From Hermatobates lingyangjiaoensis (taxonomy: Eukaryota; Arthropoda; Insecta; Hemiptera; Hermatobatidae), in assembly GCA_026182355.1 (NCBI GenBank), contig JAPFBL010000225.1, forward strand, positions 1 through 64,000: 64,000 nt of DNA. Reading direction: 5' to 3'. The stretch's first letter is position 1. Every line of letters starts with the position of its first letter. Shown piece after piece: positions 1 to 11,519 of this stretch. Under the pieces are notes generated by a model. It made no database searches. It was not told the origin of the DNA and worked only from the letters and a program-made list of their open reading frames with translations. The position numbers were made by a program, and so were the translations under genes.

Positions 1-1118
1 TTAATACAGTGATTAATGTAGCAAGTTTCAAGATACCGGAATAAACAACACAGCTAAAAGGATCCTATTTAATGGTGGCTGTTTGAGAGGTTCAAAACAT
101 TTTTTTCTCCTAAGCTGATAACCCTAGAAATTTGAAATTTTTGCATGATCTTTGAGGTTACAAATGGAACAAACGAAAAATATATTCAGAATTTTAAAAC
201 AACGGGAATTATTTTTTTTATCAATAATTCAATCTCAAAGATTGTGAGAGCAATACAAGACATACCGTTTGACGGATCAAAATGAAAGTGTGCTTAAAAA
301 TAGAACATTATATGGAAAATGATTTGAAATAATTTTTTTCAAAATTATATGCACCAAAGGGGCATTAAAGTACGATTTCTGTTTTCAGAAAATGTTTTTT
401 TGACGCTAAACGGCTCATGAAAATTTGACAAAAAATGGAAAAAAAAATTAGCAATTCATAAACAAAAATTATGAAGTTTAAATTACGGGAAAGAGCAATA
501 AAGCTATAAAAACTGTTGTTTATCCTAGACTAAGGGATCACTTGGTATACTTGTCGAATTTTTGATATTTTTTTACAATGTTTACATTGACTTAGAAATT
601 TTTTGAGCAAAACCACTGAAATAAAATTATACTATTCTAGTCTAATAGTCCATATTTAAGAAGTATGAAATATTTCATATGAAATATTATTCATAAGAGT
701 AAATAAGAGTATTTTTCTGATTTAAATTTTAAAATTTGACTTAAATATCCAATGTAGAAGGATGTCAAGGAAACGATGTAAGAAATCCACTGGCTATTTG
801 AACAAACGTCATGTTCTCTTGTAGGAGAATATTTCGTATCAAGAAATTTTCACTTTGGCTTTTCAAAAATATTATTACTGCTGTAGTTATACTAATGAGA
901 TTATTTGCATCAGCTGTGTGATGTACAAAAATAAGCTTATATATTGATAAGTCGATCAATCACTATCTGTACTACCTCAGAAATGAAAGACTAATAAGCA
1001 TCTCCCATTTAAATGTTTACATTATGCTTAAACGAGACATTATATATTATATGCCCTTGAATATTGATATTAAGTTTACTTATCGCAAAGTTCAGTGCAG
1101 GCCACTCCGGATTTTTTT
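1..1118 (-). repeat. Long unclassified repeat, copy 1 (reverse)
   Basis: Reversed relative to the copy at 29345-31010 and matching it over most of its length. Shared landmarks are the CTATTCTAGTCTAATAGT block near 635-650 and the GGCCACTCC end near 1100. Related copies lie at 18650-19830, 19880-20960 and, more diverged, 37030-38450. Short reading frames such as 765-959 are not conserved between copies. The class is unknown. Confidence 0.7.
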
Positions 1119-1313
1119 TTTGTTTAATTTAGCATTAGTTTAATTAAACAAACTAATTATTTGTTTTTAACTGAACAACAGATTCCAACAAGACTGTTCA
1201 TTTTACCTACTTATTCTGAAATACGTTTATTCATTTCATAATTACTGACTTTTCAAAATTGTCCTCTTAATGGAACAGAGGTTTTAACTCTCTGGTGTCA
1301 TTGTGTTTTTTAG

Positions 1314-1367
1314 TTAATGCCTGAGGAAGAACACTACGTGTTCGAAACGCGTTGTTTATATCATTAA
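1314..1367 (+). ncRNA. Hammerhead-ribozyme-like motif, ACGCGU family
   Basis: Core CTGAGGA at 1321-1327. Stem II is GAACAC/GTGTTC with a TAC loop, then GAA at 1344-1346. Stem III is the palindrome ACGCGT (1347-1352) and H17 is T1353. Stem I is C1320:G1354, then TTAATG (1314-1319) with CATTAA (1362-1367) across a 7-nt internal loop. One extra A separates the core from stem II. Such motifs are known from Penelope-like elements. Confidence 0.7.
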
Positions 1368-1657
1368 AATTTTTATATGTGGAGACCATTTCATTAGATT
1401 TTTACCCTACAATGAGTAAATACCACATAATTACTGATTGCACTGCATTAGAGTTCTTAATGAACTAATCCCTTTAGAAAACATAATATAAATTTTAAAT
1501 ACATAATATATAATATTTCAATTTTAGAAAATATAAAAACGAAAATATAATCAGAACTAGACGAGCCGTAACCCCCAAAGAAGAATAAAAAATAAATCTC
1601 TCAACATAAGTCAAGTAAAATTAATGACTTCAGATCTAAAATCTATTTGTGTTGTAG

Positions 1658-1700
1658 AATAAACCTGACGAGTTTTCTACGAAAGATCTCAGTCCCATTT
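1658..1700 (+). ncRNA. Possible degenerate hammerhead with minimal stem II
   Basis: CTGACGA at 1665-1671, then nine bases closing as GT...AC, GAA at 1681-1683, palindrome AGATCT at 1684-1689 and C1690. Only two base pairs are possible in stem II, and stem I is not convincing. It may be a decayed relative of the AGAUCU family. Confidence 0.3.
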
Positions 1701-2579
1701 TTCGAAATCTTATTGTTGTTTAGACGATGTTTTTTTTTATTTCACCTATTTACTATTAATTCTTGTCATATATATATAAAAGAAATTGAATTCATCAGGG
1801 ATCGATCAGTTTTCCTGGTTCAAATCAATTCAAAGCCAACGTTCTGATTTAACAATCGTATTTTGAAGTTAATCATTAAACAGATGTATGAAATTCTGAA
1901 AGAATATTTGTATCACTGAGTGTTAAGAAACTATAACAACAGTTAACAAAATGCATTCACTGAATATGATTGACAGGAATAACTGCTATTGTTGTTTCTT
2001 GTTATTAAGTCGTGAAAACAAAGATTCTTATATGGTCAAAGCATTTGATAGTATTCTTAGCATGAATCAAGATATGTGCACAATAAGTATATTTAATAAA
2101 ACAAAATAATCATTTAAAATTGAAAACTTTCATTTATTTATTGACATAAATAAATGAAACATCAATTCAAGATATATACACAATCAGGCATATTTAAAAC
2201 TAACAAAATATTGAATTTATTTTACGAAACATACAAGAAAACATTAATGGAAGGAATATATCCTTTATAATATTTCCTTAGAACATTTGTATTTAAGCAG
2301 ACATTTCTGCTCAGGTTTGTATTCCTAAAATTATTCATTTTAAACCCCTAAAGTAATATATTATTATGTATACTTTCAGAATTTCATACATCTCTTTAAT
2401 TCTTAACTTTAAAATATGATTGTTAAATCAGAACTTTGGCTTTGAATTGATTTGAACCAGGAAAACTCACTGATTCCTGATAAATAAAATTAGCTTTATA
2501 TATATATGTATGACTAGAATTAACAGTAAATATTTGAAATAAAAAAATATCGTCTAAACAAAATAACATTTCGAAAAAT

Positions 2580-2622
2580 GGTACTGAGATCTTTCGTAAA
2601 AAAAACTCCTCAAGTTTATTCT
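2580..2622 (-). ncRNA. Possible degenerate hammerhead, mirrored copy
   Basis: The minus strand reads TTGAGGA, a T-rich stem II of GT...AC, GAA, AGATCT and C. It mirrors the motif at 1658-1700 in the other arm of the same inverted repeat. The first core base is T instead of C. Confidence 0.25.
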
Positions 2623-2692
2623 ATAACATAAATAGATTTTACATATGGAGTCATTTATTTTACTTGACTTATGTTGGGGATATTTGGAGAGA

Positions 2693-3115
2693 CACAGGAG
2701 TACAGTAAGAAAGAGTAAAAAACTATCCACTAGCTGTCAACCCTCTTAGAAGAGGCTATTGCCCTCGTAACGAAAGTATCAAGTTTGAAGAGACAGTTAC
2801 TAATGTTTATAATATTTGATCTATTAAATTTAATTAGAGACGATTCAATATTTACCCTTTGTTTCCCCAAACATCCGTTCCTGGACATTTGTCCTTTCCT
2901 GCGCTTTCACCCTTTTAAAATACCACTCTTCCCTCCCATTCTTCTCAACCCCTCACCAGATGTTTTCTGCATCAAGTGTTTCAGTTGGGTTTTTGACTCT
3001 GATGAAGACCACTTGTTACGGTTGAAAGATCCTAGTCTTGTTTTCCCATTTCTTATTCTGGTTTTATCATTGATTGTTATTTCACGTGTTTATGTGAAAT
3101 CTTTTTATTCTACTT
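2693..3115. mobile_element. PLE terminal fragments, head to head
   Basis: From 2693 to about 2850 the sequence is a minus-oriented copy of the PLE 3' region seen at 8500-8700. From 2850 to 3115 it is a plus-oriented copy of the downstream untranslated part that ends in a hammerhead motif. The open frame 2785-3120 crosses this junction and is not a gene. Confidence 0.65.
2995..3037 (+). ncRNA. Hammerhead-like motif, AGAUCU family
   Basis: Stem I is GACT (2995-2998) with AGTC (3034-3037). Core CTGATGA is at 2999-3005 and GAA at 3024-3026. Stem II is GACC/GGTT with a mismatch at the loop. Stem III here is AGATCC, one change from the family palindrome AGATCT. H17 is T. Confidence 0.6.
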
Positions 3116-3119
3116 ATTA

Positions 3120-5730
3120 AGTGAAATATCTGACTGTACACATTAAATATAGAAGTTGATAATTGTAAGTTTGTTGTAATTATTTGTTAGTTGTAATTTT
3201 AAGTTGTATTTACTTGCAATTCTGACTATGTATAAATCCATATAAAAAATCAATAAAAATAAATAAAGAAATATTTAAATTATTACTTAATCCAAATTGA
3301 AATCTCTCCAGTGATTAAATTTCTCAGATAGAGCACCTTTATTGCATTGTTACTAGACACGTACCATATCTTGTTCAGTATATAGATATCTACCTTTACA
3401 TTTTAGCAATTATTTCAATCCATTTTTAATTTCATAAAATGGAACTGTAATAAAAGAAAAATCAGTATTTTCTTTTCAATATTTTCTATAAATATATACA
3501 AAATTAATTAAATAATCGAAAAAAATTCGTTATCATTCGATGTGCTTATAAAACATTCATAAATTAAACAAACCTATTCTGTGGAATAGCATAAAAGTTT
3601 CTGAGTTGCTCACTAGGATGCACTGCTTCAAGATAGGCGTTTAAATTATTAAATTATTTGAAAATCAATTTAGTGGTTCTGGAGACTGTTGTCCGCATTC
3701 AAATCATAAATTATTAATAAAGTTTGTTAGCTTAGCTGCCATACCGTTAAAAACATTTATGGAAGTCCTAGAACATAAAACTTTTTATCACCCATGTGTC
3801 ATCAACGAACAACAAAGAAATTTTTTGTTCCTTGGTTTTTTCAAAATAGTTTTAGGGTGTATATTTTGATATGCACATTTAGTGACGTACAATTGAGGGA
3901 GGGGGGATTATAATTGGGGGGGGGGGGTATTATAATTAGGGGGATTTCGAGGTGAAAAATAGAGAAAAATTAAAATAATAAAAAGCTAACAAAAAAAATC
4001 TGAAATTCTATACCAATATGAATTTCTAGGTCGTAATTATTTTTTGTTTTATTTGTATAATACTGTTTTTAAACAGATTTTTAACTGTAATATTTGAGAA
4101 TTAAAAACAAATTTATTGTAATTTTTTTTTTCGAAAACTAGTTTTTTAATGGGAGTTGAAAATTGATTATATTTATTTGAGTAGCCAGAGTTAATCTAAT
4201 TTAACAATTCTTTTTTTTTTTTGTATACCTTGAATTATAGGTTTTTGTTTTGAAAAATCTTTGGTTGATCTTTGATGATGACTGTATATGTTTGTATAAG
4301 AGTACTGTTAATACAATGAAAGTTTGGGAAGAATAAGTGCAATCTAGAATTAGTTCCTTGATTGTAATTCCATCAAAATAGATATTTTTGAGATGTTGTT
4401 GAGTTTGGAATGTTAAACCACCAGTAGTGGTGGTGGGGAGGGGGGGGGGGGTTGCAAAACTAGTTGCTACGCCATCTTATAGAGCATAAATCTTCTAAAA
4501 TTTCTTCTAAAATTCTAAATATTACTACAATAAAAACTGATCTTGCGAAAACATATTATTATCTTTATATATATATATATATATAAAGTTCGTGAGTTTG
4601 TTTGTTTGTTCACCTATTTCTCGTGGAAATCTTTTTAGAATTGACGACAGTTTCTAAATTAAATGCATTTAATTCCGTTAGACCAATTTAAATCAATTAC
4701 CTGAAGAACGTAAACAAGGCTGTTTGTTGTATTACGTTACATTTGATTAATATTTTGACAACTAGAACATCGACTATCTCGGTTTACTATCAAATAAAAC
4801 GTAAAATATTGTTGAGGAATTCTTTGTTCCGCTTCTTAAAGTAGTGCAAGGTAATGTTGTGTAGCTTTATATAACAAATATAAAGTGTAAATAATAGTAC
4901 GTTTAATCGTTATTTATCGTTATATAATGTTATGTTTTTAGAAATATATCAGCCCCAACATTAAGTCTACTTCGGTATTTAGTTCTTATGGCATATAAAA
5001 GGAAAATGCGGTTTTACATAAGTAGGTAGTGGGAAATGGCAGCAATGTATGAATTGCTATTTGCAGTAGAAGGAAATTCAGAAATCAGATAACTCCAAAA
5101 ACTGACTAGTATAGTTTCTGGAAAATACTAGTACTTATGAAATTAGATAATATTGAAATATTATCTAATTAAATATAAATTTAATTATTTATATTTGATT
5201 CTAAATATAAATAAAATTTTGACCACTTCTACTTATGTGTTTAAGTAGATATACACATTATTCGGTTTTATGATTTACAAGAAACACAGAATAAATCCGT
5301 ACCTACTTAAAAAAAATTTAGAAAAATGATTTTTCTAAATTTTTTTCACAGAACCTCAGACAATCCGTTAAAGAACCCGTTTGGGAAGGAACCTCTGATC
5401 GAAACAACAATAAGATTTCCAAAATAAGACTAAGATCTTTCATATAAAATAACAGGTTAGGTTTATTCTATACCAGGAATACATTTCACGTCTGAAGTTT
5501 TTAATTTTCTTTACTTATGTTAAAAGAATTTGATTTTCATTTTTAATCCCGTTATTTATCAAGGAAAATATTACTCACTGTTTTCTTTAATATTATTTGA
5601 AAATTTAGGCTTGAATATTATTTGAAAAATAATATTTCAAAATATTAGTTGAAAAACTGGAATTAACAGGTATTCTAAGTTTCACCTGTGTGAAAAGAGA
5701 CAAGCAATCAAGAACAACAGAGTTTTTATA
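3120..5730. other. Gene-free AT-rich stretch with G-runs
   Basis: No coding signal. It contains G-runs at 3898-3932 and 4438-4452, a TA microsatellite near 4566-4585 followed by an AT-rich repeat start, and scattered short inverted repeats such as 5140-5170. Part of 5390-5560 is related to the 1600-1700 repeat in reverse. Confidence 0.6.
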
Positions 5731-5734
5731 AATA

Positions 5735-6350
5735 TACTAGGGTACCCATGACCCGATGGGTCGTCCAATACCTTCGTTTTTAATGCAATCAAGTTCACAT
5801 AAATGCAGATAAACTCTAAATCAATTCATTTCTAATAAAGACAATAATGAACTTGTTTTAAAGATAGTTTTCTCTTTATTTAAATTCTCTGTACAATTTG
5901 AATTTTACAAAAAAAAAAAAAAACATTAATGCATTCTTGCTGTTGACCCTACTGAGAGAGCAACATATAGTTGGCTCTTTGTGACTTATGAATAGTCATG
6001 GCAAATGCTAACAGAATTGGAAATTAAACCCTTAAAAAAGGAGTGTTGTCCTCTTCAGATAAAACGATTTTCAATCTTGCAATTAAAACTATTACCCCTT
6101 GACACGGTGATGCGATAAATTTTATAAACAATGACATAATCATAAAGCCACTCAGTTATTAGTCTTTTTCCATTACATAACCTCGGTAGATCAATATATA
6201 ATCGACAAATAAAAATATATTTCCATAGATTTCAATACTAGCAAATGGTATAATTGAGAGTTTTGTAGGATTTACGTAAAGTGTTAATTCTTCCAAGGCG
6301 TTGCGTACTTAAAAAGAAACTAGTTCTTTAAAAAAAATTATTTATATTAT
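5735..6350 (+). repeat. Fragment of an AT-rich dispersed repeat
   Basis: Starts near GGGTACCCATGACCCGATGG and continues with a region related to 27598-27800 and 28860-29050: the CATCCAAAACCTTCC-type block, the AAATGCAAATAAACTCTAAAT-type block and an A-run. Noncoding and unclassified. Confidence 0.5.
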
Positions 6351-6354
6351 TATA

Positions 6355-7497
6355 TACTAGCTGATCTACCCGGCTTTACCCGAGAAACAATTTAATTCAA
6401 CTCTAATAATAAATTACATACAACGAAAACAATTTAAATTTTCTATAGTTCCGTTACACTTAACTTTTTTGAGATAAACGAAATTAATACAGATTAATTT
6501 TATTGATTTTAATTTATTGATTACGCAAAAAAGATATAATTTAACACTTATTATAAATTGCACACTTTGTCTAATACAATTGGTAGTTGATAGATTACAT
6601 TAAACAAATAATAAAAAGAATATTTTTTGCCGAACAATACATAAAGAAATGAAACGTCTTCTAGTTAGATATCAACGATATATATAATAATTTATCATTT
6701 TGCTTATATGGAGTAGGGCCGGATACTAATTACAAATAATTAAATATTTTGAACAAACGAATTAATCAATCAGGAATAAATAAAGAAGCCTTACATCCAT
6801 TAAACTTAAACAATACTTTAACTATTCTTTTAAGATTAGTTAAGTATAAATGTAATTATACTTAACTAAAAGTTAAGTCTAATTTAGAAAATTAGACATT
6901 AGACTAATTAGAAAGTGAATTTATTAATACGTTTAATTAATTCAGGTTTTCTTAACCAAGAGTTAGAATTACTGGTTCAAATACTATCATGCATACTTAA
7001 AGTTAATAAGTTATTATTTAACGCATAACTTTCTTTAATGCTTAAAACAAGTTAAACCAATTAGATATGAAAATTTAATTGTAAACTATTGACAATAACT
7101 AAAGCTTTGTTAAAGTTAATAAGTAACCCATATAAAATTACAATAATTGTCTTTAATATCAATCTGAAAACAATATTAAAATTTCTGGTACCTGGTTGTT
7201 TCTAATTGAACAAACCATGTGGAAATATTATCATAAAGAAAAACTTACCTGTGGCCGCTATTACCAATTAAAGTCAAAATGTAAACAAACAGGTTATACA
7301 GCAAACCTTATCTATTATAATATTTTTGGGATATTACCTGAACCACAACTCTGATTTTTAAAAAACTTTACATAAACCTTCACGGTGATATACCTAATAA
7401 TTTCCTAAATTTTCACGGGGATTGGATTTTTGGTATGGTTTTTGAATCTATCGAGTACAAACACACAGACATACATTCATTTTTATATATATAGATT
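6355..7497 (+). repeat. AT-rich dispersed repeat starting ACTAGCTGATCTACCCGG
   Basis: The left end is ACTAGCTGATCTACCCGG. The right end is an ACACACAGACATACATTC block followed by a TATATATATAGAT tail. Other copies begin at 7640, in reverse at about 26960-27300 and 28480-28575, and in diverged form at 55374-55895. No ORF. The pattern recalls common arthropod nonautonomous elements, but I cannot assign a class. Confidence 0.6.
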
Positions 7498-7639
7498 ATT
7501 AACTTGGTATTTATGGTTTATGGAGAGAACTATTAATATTGTTTTCAAATAGTTGGTTATAGAAGTAAATATAGTACAGTGCTGCGCTTTAGCGGCAGAC
7601 TTATGAACAACTAGCCCTGCCTAGTGACTGTATGTATAA

Positions 7640-7860
7640 CTAACTGGCTGATCTAACCGGCGTTACCCGGGAAACGATTTAATTCAAATTCTAATGTTTA
7701 GTTAAATTGCATGTAACGAAAACATTTTAAATTTTCTATTAGTTCCGATGCACTTAAATTTTTTCAGATTAACTAAGGAAATTAATATAGAATGTAAATT
7801 ATAGATTACGCACTAAAAGATACAATATAAATATTATTATAAATTTACAGACATTTTTTT
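7640..7860 (+). repeat. Second copy of the ACTAGCTGAT-type repeat, cut by a PLE
   Basis: Begins GGCTGATCTAACCGGCGTTA and follows the 6355 copy for about 220 bp. At about 7860 it stops and a minus-oriented PLE hammerhead region begins, so the PLE inserted into, or was joined to, this repeat. Confidence 0.55.
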
Positions 7861-7867
7861 TAAACAA

Positions 7868-7910
7868 GACTAAGATCTTTCAACCGTAACAAGCGGTCTT
7901 CGTCAGAGTC
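7868..7910 (-). ncRNA. Hammerhead-like motif, AGAUCU family
   Basis: On the minus strand: stem I GACT/AGTC, core CTGACGA, stem II GACCG/CGGTT with loop CTTGTTA, GAA, palindromic stem III AGATCT and H17 T. All conserved core bases are present. One extra A precedes stem II. Confidence 0.7.
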
Positions 7911-8079
7911 AAAAACCCAACTGAACACTAGATGCAGAAAACATCTGGTGAGGAGTTGAGAAGAATGGGAGGGAAGAGTGGTATTTTAAAAGGGTGAAAG
8001 CGCAGGAAAGGACTAATGTCCAGAAAGGGATGTTTGGGGAAACAAAGGAGTACAGTAAGAAAGAGTAAAAAACTATCCG

Positions 8080-8250
8080 CTAGCTGTCAACCCTCTTAGA
8101 AGAGACTATTGCCCTCGTGACGAAAGCATCAAGTTTGAAGAGACCGTTACTAATGTTTATAATATTTAATCTATTAAATTTAATTACAGACGATTCAATA
8201 ATATTTCTTAATAACATTGATTTTTCATAGGTAATAATCTTGGAAGGAGG
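8080..8250 (-). pseudogene. PLE endonuclease C-terminus, mirrored fragment
   Basis: The minus strand reads the same C-terminal segment as 8520-8682 (ITYEKSMLLRNIIESS start, ending in SSKRVDS), with a few substitutions. It joins unrelated antisense sequence at about 8245, so it is the truncated opposite arm of the inverted PLE. Confidence 0.7.
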
Positions 8251-8682
8251 AATAGCCAAACAACTTGATTTTAATATAGTGTTTTCTAATCGTAATAATG
8301 TGGGTAATATGTTAATAAAAAACTCTCCCAGGGAATTGGAGTCCGGTGGTGTTAATAAATTTCGTGCAAAAATTGCCATAAAATTTATATTGGTCAAACT
8401 GGAAAATCTTTAAAGACATGTGTAAAACAACACCAATACAACGTAAGTAGACAGGAAAAAAGTAGTGCCTTATTCTTGCATATAAAAAATGAAAATCATC
8501 ATATTGATTGGACAGGAGCTAAATTTATTACCTATGAAAAATCAATGTTGTTGAGAAATATTATTGAATCGTCTCTAATTAAATTTAATAGATTAAATAT
8601 TATAAACATTAGTAACGGTCTCTTCAAACTTGATGCTTTCGTTACGAGGGCAATAGCCTCTTCTAACAGGGTTGACAGCTAG
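8215..8682 (+). pseudogene. PLE reverse transcriptase tail plus GIY-YIG endonuclease, frameshifted
   Basis: From about 8235 the plus strand reads a PLE linker ending GGVNKF. One base out of frame, from 8363, it continues CKNCHKIYIGQTGKSLK and then HHIDW, followed by a basic tail to a stop. The Cys pair before YIGQTG and the later His-His-Ile-Asp-Trp block match the GIY-YIG endonuclease that PLEs use for target cleavage. The typical order is kept, but a single-base frameshift near 8360 and the missing RT palm make it nonfunctional. Confidence 0.8.
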
Positions 8683-8852
8683 CGGATAGTTTTTTACTTT
8701 TTCTTACTGTACTCCTTTGTTTCCCCAAACATCCTTTTCTGGACATTAATCCTTTCCTGCGCTTTCACACTTTTAAAATACCACTCTTCCCTCCCACTCT
8801 TCTCAACCACTCACCAGATGTTTTCTGCATCTAGTGTTTCAGTTGAGTTTTT

Positions 8853-8889
8853 GACTCTGACGAAGAGCGCTTGTTGAAAGATCTTAGTC
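8853..8889 (+). ncRNA. Broken hammerhead, AGAUCU family
   Basis: Stem I GACT/AGTC, core CTGACGA, GAA and the AGATCT palindrome are present. About six bases of stem II are deleted, leaving no helix, so it is probably inactive. Confidence 0.5.
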
Positions 8890-8969
8890 TTGTTTTCCCA
8901 TTTCTTATTGTGGTTTGATCATTGTTTGTTATTTCACGTATTTATGTGAAATCTTTATATATATAAGAT

Positions 8970-10300
8970 TTGAGTAGGATGAGTGCAGTATATACATATA
9001 GTATATACATATAAGTAGGATGAGTGCAGTAATTTTGTTTGAAAATTACATTAATAAGAAAGGGAGTTATTATACCTTTTTACAAATTCAGAACATGTTT
9101 TTTAACGTTAAACCTATAGGAATGAAATCTTGTTAAAAATAATGAGATCTGGTTTCAAATTTTTTACGATACTATTAAACATCGCACATCTACAGACAGA
9201 GACATCATCGAAAAAAAAAAGACTTAGCAGACCTCAAAGCAAGTAAAACTGGCAAAATATCGAGATCTAATCGTTTCACGATCACTATATTACACTATTA
9301 ATAAAGTAGAAATATTAATTTAATTTCAATTGATTAAATGAGTAGGAGAATATTGAGAAAAAGGAAGTTTGATTAGTAAACAGTAAGTTGACAAAAGTCT
9401 CATGATACCCCTAGCGCTACCTAGTGAGAAACTTTGAAAGTTTTACGGGCTGTATACTCTTTGTGTTTTGAGCTTACATGAACGAAATAAATATCGTTTA
9501 TTACATATTATCGAGATCTACGTGTATAAATCATAGATCATATCAGCTTCTAAATCTGTAAAAGTTATAAATGATAATATATATAAAAAGCAAAGACCAA
9601 AATATTCATTGTAAAATATTTTAAAAATAATTGAATTTTGAGAAAACTGAAAGCACTTAATTGTTTATAACTTTGTTTTCTATGACTTTCACAATTGTAA
9701 CATATCTTTTATTATTAGTCATCTGAGTCAATGGAAATTGTAGAAAATCATAAAACTGTAATTGGTTATTTGCTATTTGATAAACTTTTGACATTTTTCT
9801 GTTCATGATAGAGTTATACTTACCAATGATTTTATTAATAACCAATGATTCAACACCCATCACTTCACAGAGGGATATAATACTTTCTCATATATATATA
9901 TATAAATTAATAATCAACAATAACTCTTGTTATAATATATGAATTAATTACCATAATAAACAATATATATTAATTAAAATGCTCTAAGGACTTTCGTCAC
10001 AACATCATCAGAAAGCTAAATGAAACAAACAAAAAAACTCAACAAGTTAACCTGGCTTTTCATCAGCCAGGTTAACTTGTTATGTTTTTTTTAACCCATA
10101 TGGGTTACTTGCCGTCGCGTCTACCTTGGTAGCGCTTGGTCTCCCTTTCTCTTTTCTCCTGAAGACGGCTTACCCCAAAATTTGAGTCTGTAAGTGTGTT
10201 TCCATACTCTGTGTTTCTCTTCTTAAATTTTGAACTGGTATTGTGTCCAGTTTGGATCATGTTTCGTTTAATTATGATATATATATATATATAATATATA
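8970..10300. other. Gene-free AT-rich stretch
   Basis: Contains a decayed piece of the long unclassified repeat (about 9170-9300, with the ACAGACATCATCGAAAA block), TA microsatellites near 9890 and 10277, and a short palindrome around 10045-10085 (AACAAGTTAACCTGGCT and its complement). The frame 9657-9863 has no recognisable features. Confidence 0.5.
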
Positions 10301-10314
10301 TAAGTTGGGTTTTT

Positions 10315-10357
10315 GACTCTGAGGAAGACCGCTTGTTACGGTTGAAAGATCTTAGTC
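10315..10357 (+). ncRNA. Hammerhead-like motif, AGAUCU family (complete)
   Basis: GACT (10315-10318) pairs with AGTC (10354-10357). Core CTGAGGA at 10319-10325. Stem II GACCG/CGGTT with loop CTTGTTA, GAA, AGATCT palindrome and H17 T. Compared with other copies only N7 differs (G), the one core position free to vary. Confidence 0.7.
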
Positions 10358-10609
10358 TTGTTATCCCATTTTCATATTGTGGTTTGATCATTGATTGTTG
10401 TTTCACGTGCTTATGTAAAATCTTTATATATATATATATATATAAGTTCACACATGAAAGAGAAAAACAAATAAAAACACACACAAAAAAGACTCACAAC
10501 GATATTTCGACATTCGTCGTTATCGGGCAGAAGTAGTCCTTTTGAGTAGCTGAAGCTAACTGAGTGGTTGGTCGAATGAGACGAACCATGACCGAACCAT
10601 AAACGAATA

Positions 10610-10815
10610 TATATATACACAAAACTATAGTTTATCGGGACTCGGTCAGTTCTTCAGGATCAAATTAAACTCTCATTGCCAACGTTTCGGTCCTTATTTA
10701 AAACCTTTCTCAAAGGCCTATGAAAAAGATTTTAAATAAAGACCGAAACGTTGGCAATGAGAGTTTAATTTGATCCTGAAGAACTGACCGAGTCGCGATA
10801 AACTCTAGTTTTGTT
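10610..10815. repeat. Palindrome with degenerate hammerhead arms
   Basis: Arms of about 80-85 bp (10625-10710 and 10725-10805) are reverse complements, sharing GTTGGCAATGAGAG and the GATCCTGAAGAACTGACCGA block. Each arm carries ACCGAAACGTTGGC preceded by an A/T-rich stem, resembling a hammerhead with a decayed CUGANGA half. A third, single copy lies at about 11985-12080. Confidence 0.55.
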
Positions 10816-10868
10816 TCTATTCCACGGTCGATACTTTTATCAACATTTATATATATATATTAATTGTG

Positions 10869-10999
10869 TTAAATTGAATTGCCTTAATCAAACATACCTT
10901 TCTTTTAAGCAGTTTTTCATATTTTCTAGCTAATTTCAATTCGTCTGGATTCAGCTGGTGAATTATATCAGCAAAACTCCGGTTGGACATCACTACCAT
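10869..10999 (-). pseudogene. PLE N-terminal ORF, mirrored copy
   Basis: The minus strand encodes the same start as 11520-11650 (MVVMSNRS, then the QLNPDEL block). It is the left-arm mirror and runs into AT-rich sequence. Confidence 0.5.
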
Positions 11000-11041
11000 G
11001 TTTATTATCTAACATTTTACACAAGATTTTACAACTAAATT

Positions 11042-11094
11042 AAAATATACTTGACATGTTTCGGTTGTCTCCAACCTTCTTCAGAATTAAATTT
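11042..11094 (-). ncRNA. Hammerhead-like motif, ACAUGU family
   Basis: Minus strand: core CTGAAGA, stem II GGTTG/CAACC with GAGA loop, GAA, palindrome ACATGT, H17 C. The cleavage triplet is therefore GUC. TT:AA next to the core and outer AAATT/AATTT can form stem I. One extra A precedes stem II. Confidence 0.72.
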
Positions 11095-11424
11095 GTTATC
11101 AATCGAAGAACAGTATGTATCAATCATGAACATAACAGTAAGATAAATAAAGATTTTCTCTATAAAATAAAAATTTCACCACAGATAATACTGGATAACA
11201 TTAAGGTTTCAAAATTTTACAAGTTTGGTAAAAATGATAAATTAAGTTTAGGATGGGGCATTCTTCTTTCTAGAAGTCTGAGTATTTTTACCAATCTTGT
11301 CAAATTTTGAAACCTTAATGTTATCCAGTATTATCTGTGGTGAAATTTTTATTTTATAGAGAAAATCTTTATTTATCTTACTGTTATGTTCATGATTGAT
11401 ACATACTGTTCTTCGATTGATAAC

Positions 11425-11482
11425 AAATTTAATTCTGAAGAAGGTTGGAGACAACCGAAACATGTCAAGTATATTTTAATTT
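11425..11482 (+). ncRNA. Hammerhead-like motif, ACAUGU family (right arm)
   Basis: Core CTGAAGA at 11435-11441, stem II GGTTG/CAACC, GAA at 11457-11459, stem III ACATGT at 11460-11465, H17 C11466. Predicted cleavage is after 11466. The PLE N-terminal ORF starts 53 bases downstream, the expected order of hammerhead then coding region. Confidence 0.72.
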
Positions 11483-11519
11483 AGTTGTAAAATCTTGTGT
11501 AAAATGTTAGATAATAAAC

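Larger units (their letters stand above)
1590..2690. repeat. Large imperfect inverted repeat
   Basis: Sequence from about 1600 to 1860 is the reverse complement of about 2410-2680. Shared blocks include the CAACATAAGTCAAGTAAAAT end and the TTTGAACCAGGAAAACT block. The central part is unpaired except for a short palindrome near 2128-2153. No coding capacity is visible. Related sequence recurs at 12650-12770, 5390-5560 and 34355-34580. Confidence 0.65.
7861..8965. mobile_element. Penelope-like element with inverted terminal copies
   Basis: A minus-oriented hammerhead and untranslated region (7861-8080) and a C-terminal coding piece (8080-8245) face a plus-oriented GIY-YIG coding region (8215-8682). 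The same untranslated region and a broken hammerhead (8853-8889) follow on the plus strand. The inverted ends resemble the reversed terminal repeats described for Penelope elements. Confidence 0.75.

Noticed and set aside
2785..3120. 111-residue ORF
   Set aside because: It crosses the junction of two oppositely oriented PLE fragments and includes the hammerhead motif.
10490..10560. Further hammerhead on the minus strand
   Set aside because: Stem II (CGAC/GTCG) and GAAAUAU are present but the core reads CCGAUAA; two essential bases differ, so I did not list it as a motif.
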